Shown: positions 1 through 11,863, numbered from the stretch's first letter. The stretch is 64,000 nucleotides of DNA from Argyresthia goedartella (GCA_949825045.1 OX463814.1:37776383-37840382), one strand, 5' to 3'. Numbers and translations: made by a program. The notes: a model not told the origin generated them from the sequence alone.

Positions 1-234
1 CCCTGACATGAAAAATTAATAACTCGCTTAACGTAGACCTGTACCCGTATGAGAAAAGAGTTTCAACTCTCAAAACTAAACAAAGCTTCAGCTTTGTTTA
101 GTTTTTGTTTCCACTCTTCCCATATCGGTCGATATTAATTTATCTGCCATTTTGGAAAATTCAAATTATGATAAAGTTCATAATGTCGAGTTCTCATATA
201 TTGTTACGCTGATAATATGGGAAGTGCTCAAAAT

Positions 235-790
235 AGCAAGCAGTCAAATTGAAAAGTGGTCAAATTGGGAAGCGGTCGAACTGGGAAGCTTAGGAATTGA
301 GAAGTGGACGAATAGGGATGTGGTCAAATTGGGAAGTGGTCTTGTTGGAAAGTGTACAAATTGGAAGTGGTCGCATTGGGAAGTGGTTGAATTGGGAAAC
401 GGTTAAACTGGGAAGTGGTCTAATTTAGGAAGTGGTCAAAATGGGGAATTAGGAAGTGGTCAAATTTAGATGTCAAATTGGGAAATGGTCGAATTAGGAT
501 ATCAAATTGGGAAGTGGTCAAAATTGGATGTCAAATTAGAAAGTCGTCATATTTGGATATCAAATTGGGGAGTGGTCGAATTTGGATATCAAATTGGGAA
601 GTGGTCAAATTTGGATGTCAAATTGGGAAGTGGTCAAATTTGGATATCAAATTGGGAAGTAGTCAAATTTGGATGTCAAATTGGGAAGTGGTCAAATTTG
701 GATATAAAATTGGGAAGTGGTAAAATTTGGATATCAAATTGGGAAGTGGTCAAATTCGGATGTCAAATTCGGAAGTGGTCAAAATGGCAA
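235..790. repeat. 29-bp minisatellite in a transporter intron
   Basis: Tandem repeat whose clean units (about 470-790) are 29 bp long, built on AAATTGGGAAGTGGTCAAA followed by TTTGGATGTC or TTTGGATATC. Units toward 235 are shorter and more diverged. Because 29 is not a multiple of three, every open frame through it yields a 29-residue periodic peptide, so the open frames here are an artefact of periodicity. It lies 3' of the exon at 857-1026 in transporter orientation, so it is intronic. Confident as a repeat; no function is suggested. Confidence 0.9.
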
Positions 791-856
791 CTTGTCGTTC
801 TGAAGCTTGTCATGTATCTTTACTTAAATATAACAATGTATGTTGATTGTAGGTAC

Positions 857-1026
857 CTGTCAAAATAACACTTATCGTTCTCAGTGCAATTTGCACAACA
901 TTGTGATACTTCTGACCGACTCTTGGCTTCAGTTTCGTCCACATGATGTCCATCGGTGCATACATCTGCAGGCAGTATGTGAAGAATACAGCCAGCGCGA
1001 CGAGGATCTTCGCTGTCAGTGCTAAT
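857..1026 (-). CDS. SLC36/pathetic-like amino acid transporter, exon (sixth visible)
   Basis: Minus-strand exon of 170 bp with acceptor TTTCAG before 1026 and donor GGTAC after 857. It takes an AT carried from the exon at 47184 (forming an Ile codon) and leaves one base over. It encodes about 57 residues including ILALTAKILVALAVFFTYC and LQMYAPMDIMWTKL, a late transmembrane helix of the SLC36 proton-coupled amino acid transporter family, followed by VGQKYHNVVQIALRT. Hydrophobicity and spacing match the region after the family's GYLKYGDDV segment. The closing exon(s), with the last helices and stop codon, lie beyond base 1. The intron separating it from the previous exon is about 46.2 kb, filled with transposons. 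Identification by motif recognition and phase agreement. Confidence 0.9.
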
Positions 1027-1553
1027 CTGAAATGTGATAGCAGGGCTTATCTGTCGGTGAACTTAGCAAATTGATTCGAGGTGGTTGATATTTAGCACAC
1101 AAATAGCTGTTATAGTAGCTGCGGCAGAACAGAGCCAAAATATTTTTATTTTTCTTAACCGCTGATTATTTCATAATACCAAATTAATAGTTTCAGAATA
1201 TTTTGAATACCTTTTTTTATGATAAAAGAACCATATCATCATTTTTTTAGAACCCAAGGAATAGTAAGTTCTAGTTGAAGAACATGTATTTAGTTTTTGA
1301 TTACGTATGTCCAAGTAACAAATATAGGAATAATGTTTTCAAACGAACACATTGAAGGAAAGGGATAATTTCATAACATGCCAGTACCGCCGCGACCTTG
1401 AACCGGTTCTACATAAAAGCGAACAATAACAATATTGATAAACCTTATCTAGATAATGCGATGTCATACCTCCAATTGTATATAATAACACCAATGCCGT
1501 CACTTTAATTCGCGCCGTTTTTGTTAGGCGAAATTTTCATGGTAGGTAAAATA
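1027..1553. other. Intron sequence without recognisable gene
   Basis: AT-rich intron DNA upstream of the exon at 857-1026. The only notable item is a segment at about 1331-1373 (core ACATTGAAGGAAA) that is closely repeated at about 47767-47811. No gene seen. Confidence 0.5.
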
Positions 1554-2978
1554 GACCGGGAGATAGTGACACAAAATATTGGGTCATTTGTACCAGTATG
1601 GCGGGTCTTCAGGGGTCTTAGTACGCAATGACAAAAAAAAATGGTCATAGCGCTGGTACCGATGGCCCAATCGCGTGGGCGTAAGTCGAACCCGTCGGAT
1701 AAATTACGAGTGTCAAACGACTTGTTCCACAAACATTCTAGTATTTTCCGATAGTCCATAAAAAAAAAGTAGGTGGCGGTAGTGTCATGCCATGCCATGC
1801 CACTTCTTCTCGAAAAACAATTCAACCATTTGTACCAGGCTAATTTTTGCACAGTTAATCATCGTCGTGCAGCCATTTACGAACTTCACCATGCCATACT
1901 TTTTGGACGGTTCCAAATGGCCGCCATACCGCCGAAAATGAGCATTTTTTTTTTTGCCAAACGATTTGTACTTGTATTGCATTTAGATTTTTGGAAATTA
2001 TTTAATCAAATGTGACCGTTATTATATTTGACATACGTCTAGTAGTGCCCAAGTGGTGCCACACTCGAAAAAATAAATTTCTAAAGGTTTTTTTTTGTGT
2101 TGAAGAATAAGCCTATATCGTGACCAGGGGGCTGGAGCTGCCACACTCGCTCTATTTCGACAACCAATACAATCTTGAAACCATTTTTCGCAATAGCCCA
2201 CCTATAATATCGTGAAGGGTTTATATGTGAAAAAAAATGATATGCAATATCAATATTAATGCAGTTTATTCCGAGCGGTGAAGCGGTTCGAGCGGTGGTA
2301 GCCGTTCAATATTATACAATATAACATCTGGTTATAAGACAAGATTGCCGCCACCTAGGTCTTTGAAATTTTGTATTTATATTCGTTAAACCTCAAAACT
2401 TACAGGAAAAATTAGTGCCATAGTGGTACAAATCGTTCGAAATACGAAAAAAAACTTTCAATAAAAAAAAATTCACATTCACCACCTCCCACAGGTATGG
2501 CATTATCAGACTTATATTTTTGATCATACAGGAACTGTTGCAAAAAAATATTAGGGGGCACAAATCGTTTGGCAAAAAAAGTTGCTCATCCATTTGGAAC
2601 CGTCCGAAAAGTATGGCATAGTGATGTTCGTAAATGGCTGCACGACGATGATTAACTGTGCAAAAATTATCCTGGTACAAATGGTTGTTTTTTTTTAATT
2701 ACCGCATTCGCGTCGGTATGGCGGGCTGCAAGTCACACCGGAGAAGTATGGCATGACATTACCGCTTACTTAATTTGTTATGGACTATCGGAAAATACTA
2801 GAATTTTTGTGGAACAAATCGTTTGACACTCGTAATTTATCTGACGAGTTCGATTAACGCCCATGCGATTGGTCCGCCGGTACCATCATTTTTATTTTTT
2901 TCATTGCGTACTAAGACCCCTGAAGAACCGCCATACTGGTACAAATGACCCAATATTTTGTGTCACTATCTCCCGGTC
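1554..2978. mobile_element. Non-autonomous DNA element with long terminal inverted repeats
   Basis: The ends are inverted copies: GACCGGGAGATAGTGACAC starts at 1554 and its reverse complement ends at 2978. Each is flanked outside by TA (1552-1553 and 2979-2980), which fits a TA target duplication. Similarity continues inward for about 400 bp on each side (about 1554-1970 against 2560-2978, with gaps), sharing ACTGGTACAAATGAC, AACGATTTGT and TTTTGGACGGTTCCAAATGG-like blocks. The centre (about 1990-2550) has no coding sequence. It looks like a long-inverted-repeat MITE or foldback element dependent on a transposase elsewhere. Superfamily is not assigned; TA flanks would fit Tc1/mariner-type cutting but also occur by chance. 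Open frames here are not genes. Confidence 0.8.
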
Positions 2979-3013
2979 TAAAAAAACAAAACGTAAACAA
3001 TCAAAGGACATAA

Positions 3014-3180
3014 ATGAATAATATATCCACCAATGTCCTTGACGACCTTCTACCGGTTGTAATATCTTTGTTAAGCCACCTTTTCAACCAATGTGTCTCC
3101 GCGGGCTTTTATCCTAGCTTGCTCAAAAATATAAAGATTCAACCTATATACAAAGGTAAATGGGACACGAACGTACTCCA
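3014..3180 (+). pseudogene. Fragment of non-LTR reverse transcriptase
   Basis: Short plus-strand frame encoding PVVISLLSHLFNQCVSAGFY, then PSLLKNIKIQPIYKGK. This is the conserved stretch just before RT motif 1 in Jockey/CR1-group reverse transcriptases, where IxPIYKxGx is normally followed by a YRPIS motif. The frame departs from the family right after KGKWDTN. It starts about 35 bp beyond the inverted-repeat element. Nothing up- or downstream continues it, so it is an isolated relic. Confidence 0.6.
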
Positions 3181-3229
3181 CTATGCGCCTTCGTCGCGTT
3201 ATTGTCATTGTGCTATCTGAATCGGGCCC

Positions 3230-4700
3230 AATCAAGCTCACGCAAACAAACAACAGTCATCGTATTGCAGGAACTAAATATTGCATCTGAGTTATTAATA
3301 CCTATATAAGCTTAAGTCATATCATATCACATCAAAGACGATAATGTCAAGTCAAGAACACCAAGTATATTTTAGAAGAAGAAAGCAACTCAGTTTGACT
3401 CGCCCGATGAACGATGAGACGCTTGCAACAATTCAAAGCTCTAAATCACATCGAATAATGCCTCAAACAAAACCAGTAGCGACACCACTTTGTAGACTAG
3501 TTTTCCTATAGCAAAAACGGGTCTCGTCCCGTCATAGAAAACAACGACGACTACCCATTCCTAGAGCGCACCCCCCGCTCCGCGTCCCGGGAACCATGGG
3601 AGGGCCGAGTTTGACCTGTACGTATGTTTGCATGTATGTCTGTTCCTGTGTCCCCTCGTAACTACTCAACGGCTCAGCCGATTTTGATAAATGATAGGTC
3701 GTTAGATTTGTCTTGAAAATACAAATATAAAATGGCAGAATTTGTGCGCTTTAATATTTATTTTTATTTTTTATTTTATTTAATATATAAGTACGATATA
3801 CAACATTACAGGTATACACCCAATGCGCTGTCAAATAGTTATACAATGTCAGTATCAATTTAGGTAAGTCGATTTCACAGGTAGGGAACAAAGGGTACAA
3901 ATTCGTAGAAAATACTACATATCAAATCACATTAAACATTAAATTTAGGTAAAATTCAAATAGTATTAAACATTATTAGGTATGTCAAGGGTACTGAAAT
4001 AAAATGTCAATGCAAAAAAATAATAATAATATTTCTAAGACAACACTTTCACTCTTTCATCTCGCAGAACCTGCCACATTCTCGCACAATATGCCTCCAC
4101 TCATCACCAAACAGATCAGTCAGTGGTGCTGCAGCCAGCAGAGCATTGAGGCTATCCCGTGCCCTCACCAGTGGAGACTGCTGTCGCGCCACCGTGCGGT
4201 ACGTGCCCCCCGCTAACAGCTGGTGCCTACGCGGTTAATATGCGGGCTAAATACATTTTTCAAGACTCTCGAGTGGGGGTTCAAAATAAAGGTCTCTAAT
4301 AGGCAATTACAAAAATATTTACTAATGTTGCACAAGCTATGAATAGTTTACCTTAGAACAGATTTTTTGTAATTTTGTACTAAAAGTAGTAAATTTATAA
4401 TATAGTGTTACATCAAATTTAATTTAAATGCAGGCGGGACCAATACAATCTGATGCAGTGTGTTTCGTTTGCATTTTAATTGAATACTCTACTACGAGTA
4501 TTTTTAAACACCAACACAGATAGTATAATATACCACATGCCACGCACACACACCACAATGTTATCAATTGACAACACTCACATATCTTACACTAATATCT
4601 AAATTGATCAAGATACGCCTGAATATCATTTTCGTCTATGTCTTTGGGGTGTAATTTGGGAAGAATTCAATGTATCTTAATGGAATTGCTCATGGAATAT
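3230..4700. other. Repeat-rich intergenic-like intron DNA with a small coding-like relic
   Basis: No intact gene. At 3640-3710 sits a phrase, CTACTCAACGGCTCAGCCGA, of a kind I associate with dispersed lepidopteran repeats. On the minus strand from about 4230 to a TGA at 4049-4051 there is a coding-like stretch, including PLTDLFGDEWRHIV and RECGRFCEM, that I cannot assign to a family. It may be the C-terminus of a decayed retroelement protein. The remainder is AT-rich without features. Confidence 0.4.
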
Positions 4701-5440
4701 GATATCCAACCAAAAATGTTTTTCAAGTAAAATGTTGCCAAGACGAGACCATATGGCTCGCTGTCAAAAAGTTAGCATATCCCTTGTAGAGCCAAGCTTC
4801 TAACTCTATAGTATATACGAACACGTTGGTGGTAAGGTGCGGAGTGCGGCGCCACGCTGTACGGAGCCACAGCTCGACGCAACCGGTGCGCTGCGGGGCG
4901 AGGCGGGCCCCCCCGCGGTGAAATCAGTAACATTAGCTCCAACACTATAGTATAACTATATACGAGTAGTATATACTCCACAAGCCCTAACTTTACAAAC
5001 ACTACATCTTAGTCAAAATATGTGGCTCGGCTTACTTTTCTGTTAAACAATAGTTTTTGTAGTAATGAGTATAATTCTTGTAGGTACTAATAAATAAACT
5101 TATTTCATTTTACAACATAAATGTTTACTATTGAATAAAATAAAAGTTACGAACAGTGACTCAAAGTCAAAGTCAAAGTCAAAGTACTTTATTACTGTAG
5201 ATATTTACATATACTTAGCAAACGTCATACTACTACACACTACATACGACTACATTTTTCTCCTTACGCGGCATCCCATGTGACGGTAGGAAAACGGTCA
5301 AGACACATATTTTGACTAAGGTGTAGAGTTTGTAAAGTTAGGGCTTGTGGAGTTAGGGCGTATAGAGTAAGATATGATAACTTTTTGACTGTGCGAACCA
5401 TATGGTCTGGTCTTGGCAAAATTTTACATGAAAATGTTTT
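4700..5440. repeat. Inverted-repeat element, interrupted
   Basis: Two arms are near reverse complements. The left arm (about 4705-5035) contains GACCATATGG, GTCAAAAAGTTAGCATATC, CACAAGCCCTAACTTTACAA and TTAGTCAAAATATGTG. The right arm (about 5290-5440) contains the same blocks on the other strand in the same nested order. The left arm is longer because an unrelated segment (about 4810-4975) interrupts it. The centre holds the non-LTR tail fragment at 5158-5290. Interpreted as a MITE-like or foldback element with later insertions; ends are approximate. Confidence 0.65.
5158..5290 (-). repeat. 3' tail fragment of a non-LTR retrotransposon
   Basis: TCAAAG hexamers followed by TACTTTATTACTGTAGA and TATTTACATATACTTAGCAAACG. 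The same phrase occurs at 57778-57835 (which continues into an RT pseudogene) and, without the hexamers, at 52543-52595. Read on the minus strand it is an element 3' end finishing in a (TTTGAC)n tail. Here only the tail-proximal part is present, as expected of a strongly 5'-truncated insertion. It sits inside the inverted-repeat element. Confidence 0.65.
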
Positions 5441-6470
5441 TGCTGGGATTTCACTTCTTTTTATAAGTTGCCTGAGACAATTATTTTTTTTTTCTTTAAT
5501 CTGTCTTTTTTATTTTTTACACAGAGGTGCCTTTTTTGATAGCCCACACTCTATATTTGCCTTTTTTCGATTTGTAATATATGTTTGTGGAATCGGAATT
5601 CAGCATTGTAATTTCTGTTTTAGACTTGACTCTTGGATTGCGGTTCAAGTTGACATCTAGCCACCTAATTGTCGCCTAGGGATCAGTGCCATACAATAGG
5701 ATACCCCTTAACGTATCACTGGCCTCTAATGCACCGCACTCGCGACTTGACAACATTCTTATCCCGATGTTCGGATACACATTTAACTCCATCCCCTAAT
5801 TTTAAGCGTGGTGTAATGGTACACGAGAGTCAGTACATTTGATACTTCATTTTGCGTGACAGAGGGCTAGCCTATCGCCGCGCTGTTTTGAATACGAGAA
5901 TCGGTTCATATAACGTTTGGGGTTTTGCGTAGCTCAGGGTAAGTTACCAAAAAACAATGAGCCGACGCGTGGTTTGGTTCCAGGAACAGAGTTCAGGTCA
6001 AGTTTTTTTGTCGCATTCCTGCGAGATGTGTAGGGATCAGAGCCGATTTGGCTGCGCGTTGAATAAATTATGAATAACTAAATAATGGAAGGTTATTATG
6101 GAACGATACGGACAAAGCTATTGATTGCAAATATACAATTGCGTTTGGTTGGTATGAGATGGCGAGTTTGACACGACTAGTATGAATAGTATTCTAGTGG
6201 TCTTTGTCCAGCGCGCTAGCGGTCGGAAAGGCTTAATTAATCGCAACAAGCTTTTATGGTCAGCGATCAACAGATTTTGTGTATCGGCCATACCGAATGA
6301 CTTGAGTGATAACCTACGGTTGATCATAGTGAATATGCGTACACACAATTTGTAGAACGGCGGATCTGCATGGCATGGTTGAAATTAGACCCTGTGTAGT
6401 TAGTGATAAGAAGCTTCGCTTGGGCAGAGCGTGTTCGCAAAGGACGCCATTTTTTTTTCAGACATGTGGG
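5441..6470. other. Intron DNA, nothing recognised
   Basis: AT-rich on the left and more balanced on the right. No coding sequence, tandem repeat or inverted repeat stands out. The 5' end of the Jockey-like element may begin within the last part of this stretch or just after it; I could not place that boundary. Confidence 0.4.
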
Positions 6471-6763
6471 GACTATAAATACGATTGCGGGGGAAGGGAG
6501 AGCATGACTCTGAGAAGAACTGGAGCCGCAATCATCCGCGCATACGGACCTACTGCAACGCTCCACTCAGCTGCTTGCGCGCCGTTTCATTGCGAAACGC
6601 CCGCGTCAACACGCGCCCGTGCGCGTCGCGTTCGCGCTACAACCGCGTCGCGAACTGCACGGAGGGGAAAACCTTCGGGGGCGGACGGACGTCGGCTTCG
6701 GCCTAAGGTCGTGCCAGATCGGAACCCCTTCCCGTGCCAGCTCATCCATAGCCAACCAGCGCT

Positions 6764-6852
6764 ATGGATGAGTTCCACAGCCCTTCTCAGGGCTACGCTG
6801 CGCCGGACGGGAGCCCTCCACTGGGCGAAACCCCGAGGCGCACCATCCCCCG
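6764..6852 (+). pseudogene. Jockey-like ORF1 (gag-like), 5' part
   Basis: Begins with ATG at 6764 (MDEFHSPSQGYAAPDGSPPL) and gives the first 29 codons plus two bases of ORF1. It stops being continuous at 6852, where the LTR of the BEL/Pao element begins. The last five bases (CCCCG, 6848-6852) are the target-site duplication, repeated at 21158-21162. The rest of the gene resumes at 21163 in the matching frame. Start chosen because it is the first ATG in the frame joining the downstream part. Upstream Arg-rich open frames (6375-6980) are high-GC shadows. Confidence 0.7.
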
Positions 6853-7063
6853 TGTTCGGGAACCGAACACCTTTTGCTGACGCCTGTATAGTCGGCCACT
6901 CGCGATTACTTATTTTCAGTGCATTTTACGGAACCGCGCGTGACGGGTGCATTCATAACATTTCAACATTTCCTCATTAACTATTCGTGAATTAAAGTCA
7001 CTTCAGTGTTCAAGCTAACATTGTGTATCAATCAACAACCCCAACAAGGCATCAACCCAAACA
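6853..7063 (+). repeat. 5' LTR of outer BEL/Pao element
   Basis: Starts TG and ends CA; matches 20947-21157 base for base as far as I could compare by eye. It is followed directly by TTGGTCCTTCGAGCCGGA, the position of the primer-binding region. Confidence 0.92.
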
Positions 7064-7096
7064 TTGGTCCTTCGAGCCGGATTGAACCAGCGACCT

Positions 7097-9271
7097 ATGG
7101 ATTTGCTTAATGAAGAGGATAATGAACAGTTCGAGGCATTATTTAACAACAACGAGAAGCAGTATAATAAACTGAAAAAGAACCTTAATTCAAAAATGTG
7201 GTCAGAAACCCACAGAGACAAAACAACCCCTAAAATGGAGGTACCGGTATATCATGGAAATTACAACCAGTGGATGTCTTTTAAAGACCTCTTTACTGAA
7301 ACTATTCACAAGAATGCTTCGTTGTCTAACGCACAAAAGATGCAGTTTCTGAAAGGGAAGGTACGTGGAGAAGCTGAGCGTCTGATACAGCACCTCAATA
7401 TTAGCTCTGACAACTATACCGTGTGCTGGGACATTCTGAACCATAGGTACAACAACAAACGCCTTATTTTCACAACGTATATCAACACACTATTAGAAAT
7501 ACCAAACATGAAACACCAGTCCCTAGAACAGATCAAGAGGATGCACGATGTGGCCCAAGAAACACTCAATGCGATCAAGAACTTAGGAGTAGATATAACA
7601 ACATGGGACCCACTAATTGTACATATTTTGGATTTGAAATTGGATAGCGAAAGCCACTCAGAGTACATAGACTCTTTAAAAAATCGCCGCGAGCTACCAA
7701 TATTGAGCGATTTTATTGATTTTCTGGAGGGAAAATTCACCGCTATGGAAACAAGTCGACGAAAAGGAGAGAACAATCAGCAAAGAGCATCTTACAATCA
7801 TCATTATCAGCCAAGTTCATCATCTTCAAATAATACTCGAACAAATATTTCGAACAATAAAGAAAGACCGCCAGTAACAAAATCAACATTCAACGTGACG
7901 ACAATAAAATGCCCACTATGCAACAACGAACATGGCCTGTATAACTGCAAATACTTCCTAGAATTACAAAATGATAGAAAACTAAAAAAAGTACGAGAAC
8001 TTCAAGTTTGCATCAACTGTTTATTCAGCCACAATGGCAACGAATGTAAATCATCAAAAACATGCCGCAAATGTAACAAGAGACACAACACAATAATTCA
8101 CGATGCACTGAACTGCAATAACAACTCACACGTGTCGAAACAAAGTGATTTGAACATGACAGCGGAGGTCTTGTTGTCAACCGCCATGATAAAAGTGAAG
8201 GGAAGCGATGGTACTTATCATCTCCTGAGAGCGCTGGTGGACCAAGGGTCACAAATTTCCATCATTACGGAGAAAACAGCCCAGTTATTAAAAATTAAAC
8301 GTGTCAACTGCAAGGGATCAGTTTGTGGTATTGGAGAGAAAGAGACAAATGGAAAGGGAATGATGCACATAGAGTGCAAATCTATACATAATGATTACAC
8401 TTTTAACACAGACGTCATCATAATGAACAATCTGGTCGGTAACTTACCTAACAAAACATTTGCAAAGCCGGAATGGACATCAATCAAAAATATTTCATTA
8501 GCCGACCCGGAATTTTACATTTGCCGCCCAGTTGACGTGTTACTTGGAGCAGAAATATATTCACAAATTATACTCAGCGGAATGATTAAGGAGAATGACT
8601 CACGTCAGCCGCTCGTACAACAATCACATCTTGGTTGGTTACTGTGTGGAAACGCCAAGACATACAAATGCAACATAGTGAGGCAAGATTTAGATGAGAT
8701 TAAAAAGTTTTGGGAGTTGGAGGAGATCAATGAACAGTCAAACTTATCAGTAGAAGAGCAACATTGCATAACATACTACAACGAAACAACTACCAGAAAA
8801 GAAAATGGGAGATATGAAGTACGATTACCACTCAAAGAAGACATCGAGACAAAACTAGGGTCGTCTAAACAGACTGCCTTAACACAATTTAAAAATTTGG
8901 AGAAAAAGTTTCAGAAACAAAGTAAATTAGCGACGGATTATAAAACATTTATGGAGGAGTACGGAGCCTTAAATCATATGAAACCGACAAATAGCAACGA
9001 GACACCTGAGTACTACATGCCGCACCACGGGGTCGAGCGAATCGACTCGCTGACAACGCAATATAGAGTTGTATTCAACGCATCAAACAAAACATCTACA
9101 GGATGTAGTCTTAATGACTTAATGTATACAGGACCGAATTTACAGGTTGACCTACAAACACTTTTGCTCAGATGGAGACAATACCAATATGTTTACACGG
9201 CAGACATAGAGAAGATGTTTCGCATGATACTAATAAATGAAGAAGACCAAAGATACCAGAAAATTATTTGA
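7097..9271 (+). pseudogene. BEL/Pao gag-protease and first part of reverse transcriptase
   Basis: Starts at ATG 7097 (MDLLNEEDNEQF); the frame is open back into the primer-binding region but has no earlier ATG. In order: DUF1759-type gag (PVYHGNYNQWMSFKDLF at about residue 50, to LPILSDFIDFLEGKF), zinc-knuckle cysteines (CPLCNNEHGLYNC, CINCLFSHNGNEC, CRKCNKRH), an aspartic protease with DQGSQ in place of the more usual DSGS, then the RT start (YRVVFNASNK, YVYTADIEKMFRM). It ends at TGA 9269-9271. The same frame continues without interruption into the rest of pol, and RT homologues carry Trp at that position, so this is a single nonsense change. Product would act in the cytoplasmic virus-like particle. 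Confidence 0.9.
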
Positions 9272-11863
9272 AGATCAGACTTAGAACAACCCATACAAAT
9301 ATTTAGTCTATCAACAGTCACGTACGGAACACGCGCCGCGCCGTTCTTAGCAATGATGACTCTGAAAAGATTGGCAGCGGACTCACGAGAGCAATATCCT
9401 GAAGCAGCCAAAGTTGCAGAATCAGCATTCTACATGGACGATTTGCTGCATGGATCAGATACGATTGAAGAAGGAAAGAAACTGATAAGAGAGTTGGACT
9501 TATTGATGAAATCAGGCGGATTTAATCTCAGGAAGTGGTCCGCAAGTGAACCGCAACTACTGGCAGATATCAAAGAGGAACGTAACCGGACAGAAGACAC
9601 AATTTTCAATTTTAAAACAGACAACATTAGTAAAACATTGGGATTATGCTGGAACTCAGATAAAGATACTTTCACGTTTCAATACAGCATTCCAGAACAG
9701 AGAGGGAAACATACAAAAAGAAGCTTGTTGTCCGAAATATCGAAACTGTTTGATCCAATGGGATGGCTGGCCCCCATTACAACAAAACTAAAACTTTTAT
9801 TCCAACAACTATGGAGTGAAACCATTAAGTGGGACGACGAAGTACCGGAAAACATTCAGAAGGAATGGGCAAGGTTAAAGGCGGAACTTAACCTCATTAA
9901 CGAAATCGAAATTCCCAGATGGATTGGAAGCAGAAGGGGAGATATAATAGAGCTTCACGGCTTTTGCGATTCGTCCTTAGTCGCATTCGCCTGTGTGGTT
10001 TATGCTAAGATTATCAACAAACAAACAGTGGTTCTGGTGTCAGCCAAAACAAAACTCGTTCCACACAAAAAAGCATCAACACTTCCTAGAATGGAGCTTA
10101 ACGGAGCCTATTTACTGGCAAAACTAATGAGAAAAATTTCAGAAGCATTACATCAACATAAACTTGAGATCTATGGATGGACGGACTCGATGGTGACATT
10201 AGGTTGGTTACAAGGAGAGCCGAGCCGATGGAAACCATATGTGGCGAATCGAGTTCAAAAAACAACAGAAGTCATACCGGGTCAAAGTTGGAGGTATGTG
10301 AACACGAAAGAAAACCCTGCTGACGCAGCGAGTCGGGGTCAATACCCTATACAGCTAAAAGACAACACATTGTGGAAAAATGGGCCTTCTTGGCTGTCAA
10401 CGTTTGAGAAAGGAAATACCGAGCCGGAGAATTACACAACAGAACAGGAGATGTGCAAAAAACAATCAACAGTCGTTATGGAACGAGAGAAACATTTGAT
10501 CGACGATCTTTTAAACAAACATAGCTCATTCAATAAAATAACACGTATTGTAGCTTGGCTACTAAGGACAGCTGCACCGAGTAAACGTAACAAATTGCCA
10601 AGCTATCTCACGTTACACGAGTTGGCCGCCGCAAAAACGCTGATCGTAAAATACGTGCAACATGCAGAGTATGGAGCGGAAATCGAACGATTGCGAAAAC
10701 ATAAACAAATAGAGGCGAAAAGTAACATTTTGAGCTTGAATCCGTTCATTGACGAATTAGGAGTTTTACGAGTTGGTGGGAGGTTGGAGAACGCGAACAT
10801 AAACAAGGAAAGGAGACACCCAAAAATCATACCACGAGGGAGTCGACTGGCAGAGCTTTTGATAGATGAAGCTCATCAACTAACATTCCACGGAGGTCCA
10901 CGCCTGACCTCGGCGAATCTCAGGCAGCAGTTCTGGATCCCTGGAGGAAACAACGCAGTGAAGAAACAGTTGCGTAACTGCGTGACTTGCAGAAAAAACA
11001 ATCCGAGCAAACAAAACCAAATAATGGGAGATTTACCCGCAGCTCGGGTAGAGCCTGCACAACCCTTCTACCAATGTGGGGTCGACTACACCGGGTTTGT
11101 GGAGATAAAGGCGAACAGAACAAGAAACGCAAGGTCACTGAAAGGCTATATCGCCGTGTTCATTTGTATGGTGACCAAAGCCATTCATCTGGAGTTGGTG
11201 TCAGACCTTACCAGCTCAGCATTTCTAGCAGCATTGAGGAGGATGGCCGCCAGGAGAGGAGCCCCCGGCCACCTGTATAGTGATTGTGGCACTAACTTTG
11301 TCAGCGCTAACAGAACAATACAGGAAGAGTATGAACAAGTGAAACAAACATTGGATGACAATTTTCGAGGAGTTTTGGAAAACATGAACATAACATGGCA
11401 TTTTAATGCGCCCGCTTGGCCAAGCGCAGGAGGAATTTGGGAAAGAGCAGTGCGTAGCCTCAAACACCACTTGAAACGTGTAGTCGGACAACAACGCCTA
11501 ACATTTGAAGAATATTCAACAATATTATCGCAACTCGAAGCTTGCTTGAACTCCCGGCCTTTGTGCGCCCTGACAGAAGATACGGACGACTTGGATTTCT
11601 TAACTCCCGCACACTTCTTAACCGGGAGAGCAGGTGTAACAGTGATAGAAACCAGAGAGGATGCGAGAACAAGATGGTTCCTAACAACTCAGATTTTACA
11701 ACAAATATGGAAGAGATGGAAAGACGAATATCTAACACAACTAACAGCGAGAAATAAGTGGTTACAACCAAAAAGAAACATCCAAGTAGGCGATTTAGTG
11801 ACCATTCGAGAAGATAACATGCCTGTCGGAAAATGGGCAATGGGCAATGGGCAGAGTGGTTGA
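9272..11863 (+). pseudogene. BEL/Pao pol: RT catalytic part, RNase H, integrase
   Basis: Continues the same frame after the TGA at 9269-9271. Visible: VTYGTRAAPFLAM, the catalytic box FYMDDLLHG, RTase-to-RNase H connection (ISKLFDPMGWLAPI), RNase H (ELHGFCDSSLVAFACVVYAK and GWTDSMVTLGWL), integrase zinc domain (HQLTFHGG with CVTCRK), then the catalytic triad in GVDYTGF, SDCGTNF and GGIWERAV, and a DUF5641-type tail (WLQPKRNIQVGDLV). It runs out of frame near 11840, where a 7-bp unit (GGGCAAT) is tandemly repeated, and stops at 11863. The expected C-terminal residues appear in the next frame, from 11847, so the duplication is a frameshift lesion. Confidence 0.9.

Noticed and set aside
470..868. 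Open frames giving a 29-residue periodic Trp/Lys-rich peptide
   Set aside because: They follow directly from a 29-bp DNA repeat read in all frames; no start context, no conserved domain.
4772..5002. Minus-strand open frame
   Set aside because: Lies within the inverted-repeat element and its insertion; no domain.
6375..6980. 201-codon Arg-rich open frame
   Set aside because: GC-rich shadow of the Jockey 5' region; it crosses into the LTR at 6853 and shows no family similarity.
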